A stretch of DNA of 64,000 bases, from assembly GCA_963971225.1 (NCBI GenBank), contig OZ020268.1, positions 61,317,900 to 61,381,899 on the forward strand, written 5' to 3'. The notes beneath the pieces were generated by a model. That model was given only the letters and a program-made list of their open reading frames with translations, was not told the DNA's origin and ran no database searches. Position 1 is the first letter of the stretch, and each line of letters starts with the position of its first letter. This document shows, one piece after another, positions 42,140 to 56,173 of the stretch. Origin of the DNA: Melieria omissa (lineage: Eukaryota > Arthropoda > Insecta > Diptera > Ulidiidae). A program made the translations under genes and the position numbers.

Positions 42140-43308
42140 CACAATCACTTTAATCAAAATGGCGTCAAAATTAAGCCAGAATGACCACCTTTCACCAATT
42201 TGGTAAATACAAAAAATATCCCACCGGCAGCATGATCGAAATTATGGCTGTTAAATCTCGACCCGTTAACGGATTTTAATAATATTATGCCTTGTTATTT
42301 AGCTAGACTCGTATGCTTTCTATAATGGTATCAATCATCCTTCGATACCCCAAGGTTCGAAAGCAAATCGATTTGGAACGGTGACTTTGAAAAAATTGCT
42401 ACTTGGGTGCAACCACTAAAATGCTTGTCAACACCAAATGCATAAGTGCATATTAATAATTGACCCCTTAAAATTTAGCCAGAGTCTTATGCTTTCTATA
42501 TTGGTCCCTAACTTTTCATTATCCTTCAGGAGTAATGAGCATATCGATGTGCAAGGATAACATTGAAAAACTGCCTATTACAAAATACACACTCACCACT
42601 AAAGTGCTTATAGATTCCAAACGGTATGGGTTACGTTAATAAAAAAACCCTTAAAATGTAGCTAGAGATTGCAGCTTTATCAAATTAAATCAATAATTTG
42701 ACTACTATTCGGCAATTATAAACAGATCGATGCGCAAGAGTGACATTAAATGGCTGCCTACTGCAAAGTCGATAAAATGCTTGTAAAATATGATGATTCT
42801 AGGTTTATAGAAAAAATAATAACCTTAAAACCTAGCTGGAGTTTTGAGCTTTCATAAATGGGGTCAATCTTCTCGCTATCTCAAATAATGCAGGAGAATT
42901 TCGTTGTGGAAAAGTGATATCGACCACATGATACATCTATATCAGGGGTGCCCAAAATCTTCTTATGGAAAAGCAAAAACCAATACATGTAAAGTTGCCC
43001 AAAAAAATGCAAACAAATTATTTCATTAATTGAATTAGTTGAAAGCACATTGTGCATTGCGCTTGACCCTTAAAATTATAAGTGAAAAAAATATTTGTCA
43101 TTGCCGAAAGGCCAACCAATCGCCAAAACAAAAACTACAACAACAAAAGCATCTAATTTTTTTCATACATACAATTTCTTGAGGCAACAAAACAAAAATC
43201 CGCGCGCCCCCACACGTGTTGCTTCGTTGCTGTCACAACAACGACTGATTGAAAGAATGCACCTCTGATCTATATAACCAATCAAATGCTTGTGAAATCT
43301 AAATACGT
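42140..43308. repeat. Uninterrupted satellite unit (reference, 1169 bp)
   Basis: This unit has no insertion and shows the basic structure. It starts CACAATCACTTTAATC, has monomers with anchors TCGATTTGG, TCGATGTGC, TCGATGCGC and TCGTTGTGG spaced about 175-180 bp, and then an A-rich stretch and the CCACACGTGTTGCTTCGTTG block before the next unit. Confidence 0.88.
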
Positions 43309-43714
43309 ACAATCACTTTATTCAAAATGGCGTCAAAATTAAGCCAGAGTGACCACCTTTCACCAATTTGGTAAATACAAAAAATATTTCACCGGCAGCG
43401 TGATCGAAATTATGGCTGTTAAATCTCGACCCGTTAACGGATTTTAATAATATTAAGCCTTATTATTTAGCTAGACTCGTATGCTTTCTATAATGGTATC
43501 AATCATCCTTCTATACCCCAAGGTTCGAAAGCAAATCGATTTGGAACGGTGACTTTGAAAAAATTGCTACTTGGACGCAACCACTAAAATGCTGGTCAAC
43601 ACCAAATGCATAAGTGCATATTAATAACTGACCCCCTAAAATTTAGCTAGTCTTAAGCTTTCTATATTGGTCCCTAACTTTTCATTATCCTTCAGGAATA
43701 ATGAGCATATCGAT

Positions 43715-44063
43715 TTTTTTTAATAATAATATAATTGATTGGCACGACAGCCCGCTTACGCGAGACTAAGGCCTAGCTTCCCGCAACCACCCGTGTTGTG
43801 CGTGTGAATTTTGTACGCGGGTGGAAGGGACCTACAGTTTTATGCCGGTTCCGAACGGCAGGTTGGGAGCTTTTTCATAGGCAATTTTTACTCTCAGAGG
43901 TTTGCCATTTCCAGCTGAGAGAACAGCCACCGAAAGAGAAAACGAGTTTCCCGTTATTTTTTTTAGGTGTTACTACATGCAGTATTCGATCTTGCGTCGC
44001 TCTGCATGCGACTCGTTGGACCGCGCACTAACCAACTGAGCCACGGCGGCTGCTGAGCATATG
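43715..44063 (-). mobile_element. tRNA-derived SINE, copy 3
   Basis: Same sequence and same duplication (ATGAGCATATCGAT at 43701-43714 and 44064-44077) as copy 2, displaced by 10,529 bp. It is a duplicate and not an independent insertion. Confidence 0.92.
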
Positions 44064-44726
44064 ATGAGCATATCGATGCGCAAGGATAACACTGAAAAAC
44101 TGCCTATTGCAAAATACACACTCACCACTAAAGTGCTTATAGATTCCAAACCGTATGGGTTACGTTAATAAAAACCCCTTAAAATGTAGCTAGAGATTGC
44201 AGCTTTATCAAATTAAATCAATAATTTGATTACTATTCGGCAATCATGAACAGATCGATGCGCAAGGGTGACATTAAATGGCTGCCTACTGCAAAATCGA
44301 TAAAATGCTTGTAAAATATGATGATTCTAGGTTTATAGAAAAAATAATAACCCTAAGACTTAGCTGGAGTTTTGAGCTTTCATAAATGGGGTCAATCTTC
44401 TCGCTATCTCAAATAATGCAGGAGAATTTCGTTGTGGAAAAGTGATATCGACCACATGATACATCTATATCAGGGGTGCCCAAAATCTTCTTATGGAAAA
44501 GCAAACACCAATACATGTAAAGTTGCCCAAAAAAATGCAAACAAATTATTTAATTAATTGAATTAGTTGAAATCACATTGTGCGTTGCGCTTGACCCTTA
44601 AAATTATAAGTGAAACAAATATAATGTTACCATTTGTCATTGCCGAAAGGCCAACCAATCGCCAACACAAAAAAGCAGACACACAAAAACTACAACAACA
44701 AAAGCATCTAATTTTTTTCATACATA

Positions 44727-45875
44727 CTACTGTGATCAAACTGAAAGGTGAATTTTTAATTTAAACTTCGCGGGTTTTTCGAATCGGTAAATTTTTTGTT
44801 TCTGTAAGTTGGTAGCACTGTTAGTGACATCTATGCTAAATTTCACGTCAAAATATTCATTAGTATTTGAGATACGCGTCGTTTTGTGAGGCTCTAAAAG
44901 TGAATTCTTCGATTTTTACTATGTCTGAATTTATTGAACAAAGAAGTTGCATTAAATTTTGTTTGCGGAATGAAATTTCGCCTGCAGAAACGTTGAGGAT
45001 GTTGCAAAAAGCCTTTGGTGATCAAACTCTGTCTTCTAAAAGTGTTTACAAGTGGTATAACGAGTTCAAAGCCGGTCCTGAGAGTGTTGAGAAAAATGTG
45101 GTGTCAAATCGGCCAAAACCATCGACTGATGAACATCACGTCAAACAAGTCAAAGAAATGGTGCGTGAAAATCGTCGATTAACTATTAGAGACATTGCTG
45201 ATAGTTTGGGCATATCATTTGGATCGGTGCAGGCAATTTTGAAAGACGAATTGGGCTTGAGAAGAGTCAAATCTCGAATGGTTCCAAAAACACTAAATTT
45301 TTTTCGAAAAAGACCGTCGTGTTAACATCTGACCAAGACCAAAAAAATCGCGTCAAAGTCGCTCAAAAATCAAGGTCATGTTGACAGTTTTCTTTGATTA
45401 TCGTGGTGTGGTGCATTATGAATTCCTTCCGCCGGGCCAAACTGTCAACAAGGAATATTATTTGAGCGTTATGCGCCGCTTACGTGAAGCTATTCGCCTC
45501 AAGAGGCCAGAATTGTGGGCTGGCAACTCTTGGTTGTTGCACCACGATAATGCACCGTCTCATACTGCATTGGTTCTTCGTGATCATTTCGCCAAAAATT
45601 CAACAAATATCGTTCCGCAAGCACCGTATTCGCCTGATTTGGCCCCGTGTGACTTCTGGCTGTTCAGCAAACTCAAAAGACCACTCCGAGGACACCGTTT
45701 TGACTCAATTGAGGAGATAAAAGCTGAATCGAAGAAGGCTCTGATGGCCATCCCGATGGAGGATTTTTCCATCAGCAGCGGGAGGGGATTACTTTGAAGG
45801 AGATGAAATGGATTTGCAAGAATAAATAGATTTTAAAAATATAACAAAATTCACCTTTCAGTTTGATCACAGTAG
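44727..45875 (+). mobile_element. mariner element, copy 3
   Basis: Duplicate of copy 2 displaced by 10,529 bp, with the same TA site and the same extra T. Confidence 0.93.
44921..45797 (+). pseudogene. mariner transposase remnant, copy 3
   Basis: Same defects as copy 2: first catalytic Asp block deleted and a frameshift at the end of the DNA-binding half. The second and third Asp blocks (HHDNAPSH and SPDLAPCDFW) are still readable in the later frame. Confidence 0.9.
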
Positions 45876-45946
45876 TACAATTTCTTGAGGCAACAAAACA
45901 AAAATCCGCGCAGCCCCCACACGTGTTGCTTCGTTGCTGTCACAAC

Positions 45947-46701
45947 CAATGAGTACATGACGCGAAACTGAGAGGAGTCACGGTTGCTAATTCGGTCAAA
46001 CCAGGCCCCAGAGTCGCAAATTCGGTCAAACCAGGCCCCAGAGTTGATTAGGGTTCGTACAGCAAATTCGCCATACAAAAGTCAGGGCAAGGGCTGCAGG
46101 TGCGTTCGAAGTTTTTTTGCAAATGAAATAATTGTTTTTTTTTTCTTTTATTCTGTAGTACGTTTATAGGAAATTGATTGCAAAAAAAATGTTGTTGCTG
46201 AAAAACGTCATAAGTATGTTCCAACGTGTTTTAATATGATTTAACCCATTGCTGCCCGGTACCAGTTTCGGCCATACGATTTTGATAAAATTTCATACAC
46301 GACGTAGAAGTAACCCAAAATGATCAGAAACAAAATGTCAGATTTATATCTCTGCACGTAGTTGAGATATTCATTAGGTATTTTGTACCCATTACGCAGC
46401 AATAGTAACTTTTTTCCATACTTTGAGAAGTGATCAGCTAAACACGTGAACGAAAGTTGTATTTTTTACATGTGAGTTAGGAGGCAGTTTGTTGTTAATT
46501 TCTAAGGCCGCTACGTTTCGCCAAATTTTCCACCTCCGAAAAATTCACGATTTTTGGAGTCTGGTAACTCTAGCTAGATGGCGAAATTTTAGGCTGACCT
46601 TCACTAGGTTAAGGTAGGTCCATCTTTACCCTAACTATCCCTATCAATGGTTTTGAGAGATCTCAAACATTGACTTTTTTGTGATTTTTTAAAAAAATCA
46701 C
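45947..46701. mobile_element. Truncated 8-bp-duplication element plus piggyBac-like MITE, remnant 3
   Basis: Duplicate of 35418-36172, with the MITE left end at 46245 and the same right breakpoint. Confidence 0.85.
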
Positions 46702-47645
46702 AAATTTTGCCTACTGCAAAATCTATAAAATGGTTGTAAAATATGATGATTCAAGGTTTATAGAAAAAATAATAACCTTAAAACTTAGCTGGAGTTTTGA
46801 GTTTTCATAAATGGGGTCAATCTTCTCGCTATCTCAAATAATGCACGAGAATTTCGTTGTGGAAAAGTGATATCGACCACATGATACATCTATATAAGGG
46901 GTGAACAAAATCTTCTTATGGAATAGCAAACACCAATACATGTAAGTTGCCCAAAAAAATGCAAACAAATTATTTAATTAATTGAATTAGTTGAAAGCAC
47001 ATTGTGCATTTCGCTTGACCCTTAAAATTATAAGTAAAAAAAATATAATGTTCCCATTTGTCATTGCCGAAAGGCCAACCAATCGCCAACACAAAAAGCA
47101 TACACACAAAAACTACAACAACAAAAGCATCTAATTTTTTTTCATACATAGGGGAAGGTGGGGACCCTTCGTACGGTTTCCACATTTTATTTTTTTTATT
47201 TTTTATTTTTTCATGAATCAATCACCTGACAGCTTAAATTTATAGTCTAACTATCTGAGATTCATATAAAAAAATGACAGATGATTTCATCTGATGTTTC
47301 AACCATAATTATGATTTAAACTAAATCTGGAATATGTACGAATCTGCCCCAACAACGGGGCACCTATATACAGTGTTGGGGGTACCTTCGTACGCTGTGG
47401 GGTAGTTCCGTACGTGCGATTAAAACGACACATATAAATCAAAATTCTTTTATTAACAATGAAATTAAACACAAAAATAAAGATTTAACTTCTATATTTA
47501 GCTTTCTTATTCTTCTTTTTTAAATTAAAATCAGCTAAACTACGTTGCATTTGTCTTGCCCTAGCCCTTTTTTCCTGTTCTAGCTTTTTCAACTGCTTTT
47601 CATTGCGTTTCTCTTCAATTAGCTTTTTTTCGAGTGTGTCAGTAT

Positions 47646-50142
47646 TGATACGATGAGAAATTCTGTGCCGCACTGTACAGGAATGCTTTTCTCCGCACGA
47701 ATGTTTTCCAAGCATACTTTTAGGCATGCACTGTGAAGTACAGCAAAACTGTTATAAATTCGCTTGGTATAGTCCGATATGGCAAGGATGGTTCTCGAAG
47801 AAATGGGCTGTGCGAGAATGGTCGAGCGCTTTCCAATTAGAAGTTGCAAGAAACTTCGGCGCGATAAGAAAATTGGTATAAAAGCAGCAGTGGCAGCGCA
47901 AGGGGTCGAGTCTGTGTTGAGCAAGCAATGGGGAAACATGCAATAGTAGTAGTGGAAAGTAGAACAAGTGCAAATTTGTAAATAAAGCGATTGTTAGTTT
48001 TGACTACGTTGCGCTGGATAACTGAAGTTGTTTTATTTTCAAATACAATCAAAACGAACCGTCGATAACGAACTGTGGAAATTCGTAACATTTGGTGTCA
48101 GAAAGTCAGGATTGTATTACTGAAAGTAAAATAAAATTATAAAAACGCAGACATGGTTAAACTGGAGCTGCTGAAGGTTGACCAGCTGAGGAAGGAGCTG
48201 GCTGCCTGGAATTTGCCGACTGCTGGCGGTAAGGTGGGGTTGCAGCTGCGTTTGCGAGAGGCGTGTGAATCACGAGGCATTGATTGGGCTGCACACGAGT
48301 TCGGAACGCAGGAACAAGAGGCGTCGGCCAAGGTGGAGGAATCGCCTGCTGGTGCTGCGTCGATGCAAAGTACGGCTGCAGCGGCTACGCCACCACATGC
48401 AATGGACATGAGCCAGCTTATGGTCGCAATGAAAGGCATGTTTGAAGCTTCCAACCGGAAAATGGAAACTGCGAATCAGGAAATTTCAGCAAAAATCGAA
48501 ACTACGAACCGAGAAATGGCGACAAATTCGCCAGGAAATTTCCGATAGACTGAACGGGAAAGTTGAGCATCTTGAGACGCGAATGGACAAGTGGGACAAA
48601 CGAGTTGACAGTCTGGAGGATTCGGTAAACAGGAAAATCGATGAGCGGCTTAAAGAGGTACAGCTGCGAGCAAGAGTGCAGTCGGTTGAGGAAAGTTTTG
48701 CCATAGCAGTGCCTACTTATGATGGTACTACGTTGTTCGACACATTCAAACTACAATTCGATATGGCTGCTTTGGAGAGTCAGTGGACCGATGTTAGGAA
48801 AGGTCGGAGACTGATACTGGCTCTAAGAGGTCCGGCAGCTGAGGTAATAAAAACAGTTCCGGAAGGTTTGAGAGGTGATTACGAGACCGTCATAAGGGCG
48901 CTGGCAGCCAGATACAGTGACGAGCACAACAAAATGCTGTATTATTGCGAGCTGAAGAACCGCTGGCAAAGAGCAGACGAGGCGCTGCAGACGTATGCAG
49001 CAGACATTGAGCGGCTCGTACAGTTGTGCTACCCGAAATTCGGCGCTGATTATCTCGAGAGGATGAAGATTGAGGCGTTTATTGAAGGTCTTCATGACCC
49101 GGAGACACGACGCAGTGCATTGATGATGGGCAAGCCGACATTCCGTGAGACGGTGACAAGCGCATTGACGTATGAGGCGGCCTGGAGGGGAAGTTTTCGA
49201 CATTCATCTGCGGAGATGCATGGGGTCCAATCTGGACGTGTCACGCAAAGCCAGACAGTGAGCTCGGAGGCACCAGCGGAGCTGCGGGCATTATCATCTC
49301 GAGTCAGTTGCTGGCGATGTGGCAAGCAAGGCCACATATCACGAGACTGCCATCTGCGAGAAAAGCGTTCCGGACAAAAGACGTTGCCAAGAAGGGATGA
49401 CGCTCTGCCACACCATTCGTGCGAGACCGAACGCAGGCATAATTCGCAGGCCGAAAACGAGGGACAAATTGTGGATGTTCGGTCGGTAAGAGTTCTGCTG
49501 TAATCGGTGTTCGGCTGCGAAAGGGCCGAGGGGAAGATCGCGGAGCCGCACTCAACTAGTTGAAAGCAGGTTGACGTGGTGTACAGGGTTCAACGCTGCT
49601 GCAGCGGAAATGCCAGGCTGAAAGTAGTCCATTTGGAGCGCCTGGCGTCTTACTCCGGCGGAGCCTCGGTACTTGTTCGGGACGAACAAGTCTAAGCGAT
49701 GGACAGTGATACGATGAGAAATTCTGTGCCGCACTGTACAGGAATGCTTTTCTCCGCACGAATGTTTTCCAAGCATACTTTTAGGCATGCACTGTGAAGT
49801 ACAGCAAAACTGTTATAAATTCGCTTGGTATAGTCCGATATGGCAAGGATGGTTCTCGAAGAAATGGGCTGAGCGAGAATGGTCGAGCGCTTTCCAATTA
49901 GAAGTTGCAAGAAACTTCGGCGCGATAAGAAAATTGGTATAAAAGCAGCAGTGGCAGCGCAAGGGGTCGAGTCTGTGTTGAGCAAGCAATGGGGAAACAT
50001 GCAATAGTAGTAGTGGAAAGTAGAACAAGTGCAAATTTGTAAATAAAGCGATTGTTAGTTTTGACTACGTTGCGCTGGATAACTGAAGTTGTTTTATTTT
50101 CAAAACCAATCCAAACGAACCTGTGAAGTAATTTTCGTAACA
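47646..50142 (+). mobile_element. gag-only LTR retrotransposon, copy 2
   Basis: Duplicate of 37117-39613, including the unequal LTR 3' ends and the GTAT flanks. Confidence 0.9.
48153..49503 (+). pseudogene. gag: Gag with SAP-like N-terminus and CCHC knuckle, frameshifted, copy 2
   Basis: Duplicate of 37624-38974 with the same frameshift and one silent-looking G/A difference. The CCHC knuckle CWRCGKQGHISRDC is preserved. Confidence 0.85.
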
Positions 50143-53100
50143 GTATATATACGTGATTTTTCTGGCCGTCGTCCTTTTATTTTTTTTATTACTTCTTACA
50201 ACAGTCGGATAGGGTTGAATTGCTTCTGGTGTCAAAACTGTCTTCAAAGGAGCTACTATTTGATGGATTGGTGAATTATTCAAAGCATCTAGTTCACAAG
50301 CATCTAAATTAAACGTTTGTAGTTCATCATCATAAGTTATCAATGGTGAGTTAATAGTTTGTTTTGTAGATTCTCGCGGAACCTCAAAGAAATCCTGTGT
50401 TCCAGAAGTAGAGGGTTGGCAGATATCAGAGACACTTGGCTGCGGAGTAGTTGCTGACAAATCTTCAACGACGTTTTGAGTAGGAGGCACATGTTCTAAG
50501 TTACCGGATACACCTCAGTTGGAGCAAAATTTTCGTCACTAAAGGCTAATTCATTAAGAGGCCATATTCCGGGTTTATTGAACCCGCTTCTGATATTTTT
50601 TGCCGTGAATGAGTCGAAAAATGCAATTTTCGCAAGCTTTGGAATATTGTAAATTGTCAATGCTTTGCCTGGGTTCATTGTATGCCAATTATTGAAAGCA
50701 ATTTTCAACTTTGATTTAAATGGTCCAAAGACTCCCACATCAAGTGGTTATAGGCGGTGAGATGTATGTGGTGGAAAAGATAGGTAAATTATGCCATTTT
50801 CTTTGGCGTAGTGGATGGCTTCGAGAGAAACATGGCTTTCATGATTATCACACAACAATAACATGGGGTTATCTTTTGTGCAGAGTGTGTGCTTCTGGAT
50901 ATGTTTTACAACCGAGACGAATATATCGCTATTTATCCAGCCACTTTTATTTGCAGCGCCGAGACTTCCTTCAGGTGCTCCTTCGAGAAAATGATCTTTA
51001 TAATGAACGCGTGGAAACACGAAAAGTGGAGGAATGGTATTTCCACTGGCAGATATAATGCCACCAAAAGTTACGAGCTCGCCTCTTTCAGCTGATACAA
51101 TTTGTCCGACTTGTTTTTGTTAAACGCAAAAGATCTGGCAGCGCTTGTGTTTTCGGGTTTGCGTAAACTGAGTTCCGGGTTTCTTCTGCGAAAACCATAC
51201 AGCCATTCTTTCCCAGCCATCTTATTTTCTTCCCACTTTGCTGGATATTTCAAACTCAAATATTTGGCATACTCATATGCTAGCTTTCTTGCTTGAATCG
51301 TCGTAAGTCCATGATGCATCTTACAACATTTGATAATATAATCATTTAGCAGATTTTCTTCTTCCATAGAAAAGACTTGGAAACTTGTATATTTAGAGTC
51401 AAATATACGGTTGCTTGACCCTTCAGCATCATTGCTATTCTTTTTTTTTACTCGGCTTTCTAATGTTGACAATTTCAAATTGTACTTGTCCGCAGCTTTT
51501 CTATATGACAATACTCCTTGCATAACATCAAAATAGATATTTTTCAATATACATAGAATAATTTAATTAAATTCGTCATAAAATCGGATAGAGTTATAGT
51601 AGATTTCTGAATCTGGGCTTGTTTGAAAGGTATTTTTATATGGTATTTTTATATATCGTGACCAAAGTTTGCAGCAGTTTTGTAGTTTTGTAGCATTTTA
51701 AAACTCGCTACAAATTGGGTCACTCATACGCCACGTCGGCCCGCTTAATATTTGCAACGCATTTAACTGCGTCCTTGTGCAAGTCGTTGCATATGCTGAA
51801 AATTGTTGATACAGATTCTGAAAGGTGATAAAAATACCTTTCAAACAAGCCCAGACTGAGAAATCTACTACTCTAACCGACTCTATCTAACTAACTCTAT
51901 CCGATTTTTTGACGAATTTAATTAAATTATTCTATGTATATTGAAAAATATCTATTTTGAAATTTTGGGGGGCTCCAAAACCAACTTAGAGCTATGGTCT
52001 CTTGAGCAACATTTCTCAGAATCACCTATAGATTACGTTTTTGCTATACGCTTCATCAAACAAAAATTAACCCGCCCTAGGGTACATATAACTTACCTGC
52101 CTACCAGTTGGGGCACATTCGTACGCGCTCAAACGTGCCCCATCTAGTTCTGTCCGAAAGTACCCCACTAACTAAATAACAACAAAATATAACCTCTTTT
52201 AATAATAATAGGAAAACGTCATAAATTAAGTATTGAAACCGTATCTTAAGTATATTTTGCTACTTTCTGATATAATACTCTACACGAAAACTTATTTTAT
52301 CTACGGCAACAATAGACAAAAACATTGATCAACAAATTACTTACCGAGCGCGAAAACACGTTCGTGCCTGTCACTTCACTCTCACCGGTGCGAATGGCGC
52401 GATACTACGTTGACGTAAAGTTGGTACCTCGACTCACGCACACATACAAAAGCGAGACCGTACGTTGTTTCGTTCAAGTTTTATTATGACTGTATGAATG
52501 TGCCCCGCGTACGAAGGGTAACGATCTTCCCCTACAATTTCTTGAGTCAACAAAACAAAATCCGCGCAGCCCCACACGTGTTGCTTCGTTGCTGTCACAA
52601 CAACGACTGATTAAAAGAATGCACCTCTGATCTATATAACCAATCAAATGCTTGTGGAACCTAAGTACGCACAATCACTTTAATCAAAATGGCGTCAAAA
52701 TTAAGCCAGAATGACCACCTTTCACCAATTTGGTAAATACAAAAAATATCCCACCGGCAGCATGATCGAAATTATGGCTGTTAAATCTCGACCCGTTAAC
52801 GGATTTTAATAATATTATGCCTTGTTATTTAGCTAGACTCGTATGCTTTCTATAATGGTATCAATCATCCTTCGATACCCCAAGGTTCGAAAGCAAATCG
52901 ATTTGGAACGGTGACTTTGAAAAAATTGCTACTTGGGTGCAACCACTAAAATGCTTGTCAACACCAAATGCATAAGTGCATATTAATAATTGACCCCTTA
53001 AAATTTAGCCAGAGTCTTATGCTTTCTATATTGGTCCCTAACTTTTCATTATCCTTCAGGAGTAATGAGCATATCGATGTGCAAGGATAACATTGAAAAA

Positions 53101-53727
53101 CTGCCTATTACAAAATACACACTCACCACTAAAGTGCTTATAGATTCCAAACGGTATGGGTTACGTTAATAAAAAAACCCTTAAAATGTAGCTAGAGATT
53201 GCAGCTTTATCAAATTAAATCAATAATTTGACTACTATTCGGCAATTATAAACAGATCGATGCGCAAGAGTGACATTAAATGGCTGCCTACTGCAAAGTC
53301 GATAAAATGCTTGTAAAATATGATGATTCTAGGTTTATAGAAAAAATAATAACCTTAAAACCTAGCTGGAGTTTTGAGCTTTCATAAATGGGGTCAATCT
53401 TCTCGCTATCTCAAATAATGCAGGAGAATTTCGTTGTGGAAAAGTGATATCGACAACATGATACATCTATATAAGGGGTGAACAAAATCTTCTTATGGAA
53501 TAGCAAACACCAATACATGTAAGTTGCCCAAAAAAATGCAAACAAATTATTTAATTAATTGAATTAGTTGAAAGAACATTGTGCATTTCGCTTGACCCTT
53601 AAAATTATAAGTGAAAAAAATATAATGTTCCCATTTGTCATTGCCGAAAGGCCAACCAATCGCCAACACAAAAAAGCATACACACAAAAACTACAACAAC
53701 AAAAGCATCTAATTTTTTTCATACATA

Positions 53728-54935
53728 GGGGAAGTTGGGGACCCTTCGTACGGTTTCCACATTTTATTTTTTTTATTTTTTTGTTTCATGAATCAATCAC
53801 CTGACAGCTTAAATTTATAGTCTAACTATCTGAGATTCATATAAAAAAATGACAGATGATTTCATCTGATGTTTCAACCACAATTATGATTTAAACTAAA
53901 TCTGGAATATGTACGAATCTGTCCCAACAACGGGGCACCTATATACAGTGTTGGGGGTACCTTCGTACGCTGTGGGGTAGTTCCGTACGTGCGATTAAAA
54001 CGACACATATAAATCAAAATTCCTTTATTAACAATGAAATTAAACACAAAAATAAAAATTTAACTTCTATTTTTAGCTTTAGTTTTGTAGTTTTGTAGCA
54101 TTTTAAAACTCGCTACAAATTGGGTCACTCATACGCCACGTCGGCCCGCTTAATATTTGCAACGCATTTAACTGCGTCCTTGTGCAAGTCGTTGCATATG
54201 CTGAAAATTGTTGATACAGATTCTGAAAGGTGATAAAAATACCTTTCAAACAAGCCCAGACTGAGAAATCTACTACTCTAACCGACTCTATCTAACTAAC
54301 TCTATCCGATTTTTTGACGAATTTAATTAAATTATTCTATGTATATTGCAAAATATCTATTTTGAAATTTTGGGGGGCTCCAAAACCAACTTAGAGCTAT
54401 GGTCTCTTGAGCAACATTTCTCAGAATCACCTATAGATTACGTTTTTGCTATACGCTTCATCAAAAAAAATTAACCCGCCCTAGGGTACATATAACTTAC
54501 CTGCCTACCAGTTGGGGCACATTCGTACGCACTCAAACGTGCCCCATCTAGTTCTGTCCGAAATTCCCCACTAACTAAATAACAACAAAATATAACCTCT
54601 TTTAATAATAATAGGAAAACGTCATAAATTAAGTATTGAAAACGTATCTTAAGTATATTTTGCTACTTTCTGATATAATACTCTACACGAAAACTTATTT
54701 TATCTACGGCAACAATAGACAAAAACATTGATCAAAAAATTACTTACCGAGCGCGAAAACACGTTCGTGCCTGTCACTTCACTCTCACCGGTGCGAATGG
54801 CGCGATACTACGTTGACGTAAAGTTGGTACCTCGACTCACGCACACATACAAAAGCGAGACCGTACGTTGTTTCGTTCAAGTTTTATTATGACTGTATGA
54901 ATGTGCCCCGCGTACGACGGGTAACGATCTTCCCC
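53728..54935. mobile_element. pogo-like element, copy 3, internally deleted
   Basis: It has both ends of the pogo-like element (GGGGAAGTTGGGG at the left, CGATCTTCCCC at the right) and the same TA site, but it is only 1,208 bp. A deletion joins the left end directly to AGTTTTGTAGTTTTGTAGC, removing the whole transposase. It has the form of a MITE-like derivative. Confidence 0.88.
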
Positions 54936-55073
54936 TACAATTTCTTGAGTCAACAAAACAAAATCCGCGCAGCCCCCACACGTGTTGCTTCGTTGCTGTC
55001 ACAACAACGACTGATTGAAAGAATGCACCTCTGATCTATATAACCAATCAAATGCTTGTGGAACCTAAGTACG

Positions 55074-56173
55074 CACAATCACTTTAATCAAAATGGCGTC
55101 AAAATTAAGCCAGAGTGACCACCTTTCACCAATTTGGTAAATACAAAAAATATACCACCGGCAGCATGATCGAAATTATGGCTGTTAAATCTCGACCCGT
55201 TAACGGATTTTAATAATATTATGCCTTATTATTTAGCTAGACTCGTATGCTTTCTATAATGGTATCAATCATCCTTCTATACCCCAAGGTTCGAAAGCAA
55301 ATCGATTTGGAACGGTGACTTTGAAAAAATTGCTACTTGGGTGCAACCACTAAAATGCTTGTCAACACCAAATGCATAAGTGCATATTAATAATTGACCC
55401 CTTAAAATTTAGCCAGAGTCTTATGCTTTCTATATTGGTCCCTAACTTTTCATTATCCTTCAGGAATAATGAGCATATCGATGCGCAAGGATAACATTGA
55501 AAAACTGCCTATTGCAAAATACACACTCACCACTAAAGTGCTTATGGATTCCAAACGGTATGGGTTACGTTAATAAAAAACCCTTCAAATGTAGCTAGAG
55601 CTTGCAGCTTTATCAAATTAAATCAATAATTTAATTACAATTCGGCAATCATGAACAGATTGATGCGCAAGAGTGACATTAAATGGCTGCCTACTGCAAA
55701 ATCGATAAAATGCGTGTAAAATATGATGATTCTAGGTTTATAGAAAAAATAATAACTTTAAAACCTAGCTGGAGCTTTGAGCTTTAATAAATGGGGTCAA
55801 TCTTCTCGGTATCTCAAATAATGCAGGAGAATTTCGTTGTGGAAAAGTGATATCGACCACATGATACATCTATATCAGGGGTGCCCACAATCTTCTTATG
55901 GAAAAGCAAACACCAATACATGTAAGTTGCCCAAAAAAATTTAAAACAAATTATTTAATTAATTGAATTAGTTGCAACAAAAAAGCATACACACAAAAAC
56001 TACAACAACAAAAGCATCTAATTTTTTTCATACATACAATTTCTTGAGGCAACAAAACAAAAATCCGCGCAGCCCCCACACGTGTTGCTTCGTTGCTGTC
56101 ACAACAACGACTGATTGAAAGAATGCACCTCCGATCTATATAACCAATCAAATGCTTGTGGTACCTAAATACG
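55074..56173. repeat. Uninterrupted satellite unit (reference, 1100 bp)
   Basis: This is the second unit without an insertion. It is shorter than 42140-43308 because about 80 bp are missing near 55973, where GAATTAGTTG joins CAACAAAAAAGCATAC. Confidence 0.88.

Larger units (their letters stand above)
32271..42924. repeat. 10.53-kb tandem duplication, copy A
   Basis: Position n here matches n+10,529 in copy B almost perfectly, including the SINE, mariner, 8-bp element remnant, pogo element and LTR element with all their defects. Homology starts after a T/C mismatch at 32270 and ends at a C/A mismatch at about 42925. The last 125 bp (42800-42924) belong to both copies, so this is the likely crossover segment. 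Confidence 0.92.
47488..51547 (-). pseudogene. pogo-like transposase remnant, copy 2
   Basis: Same arrangement and same defects as copy 1: missing first catalytic Asp, stop after SHRL, frameshifts, and the C-terminal tail separated by the LTR element. Confidence 0.85.
47151..52532 (-). mobile_element. pogo-like DNA transposon, copy 2, carrying an LTR element
   Basis: Duplicate of 36622-42002 with one extra base near 52160. The ends, TA site and nested LTR element are the same. A small cluster of bases at 52057-52270 matches pogo copy 4 better than copy 1. Confidence 0.88.
42800..53454. repeat. 10.53-kb tandem duplication, copy B
   Basis: Second copy of 32271-42924. I saw only a handful of differences by eye (for example G/A at 38157/48686 and a cluster at 41528-41740 versus 52057-52270, including a 1-bp indel). 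Identity is well above 99%. Confidence 0.92.
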
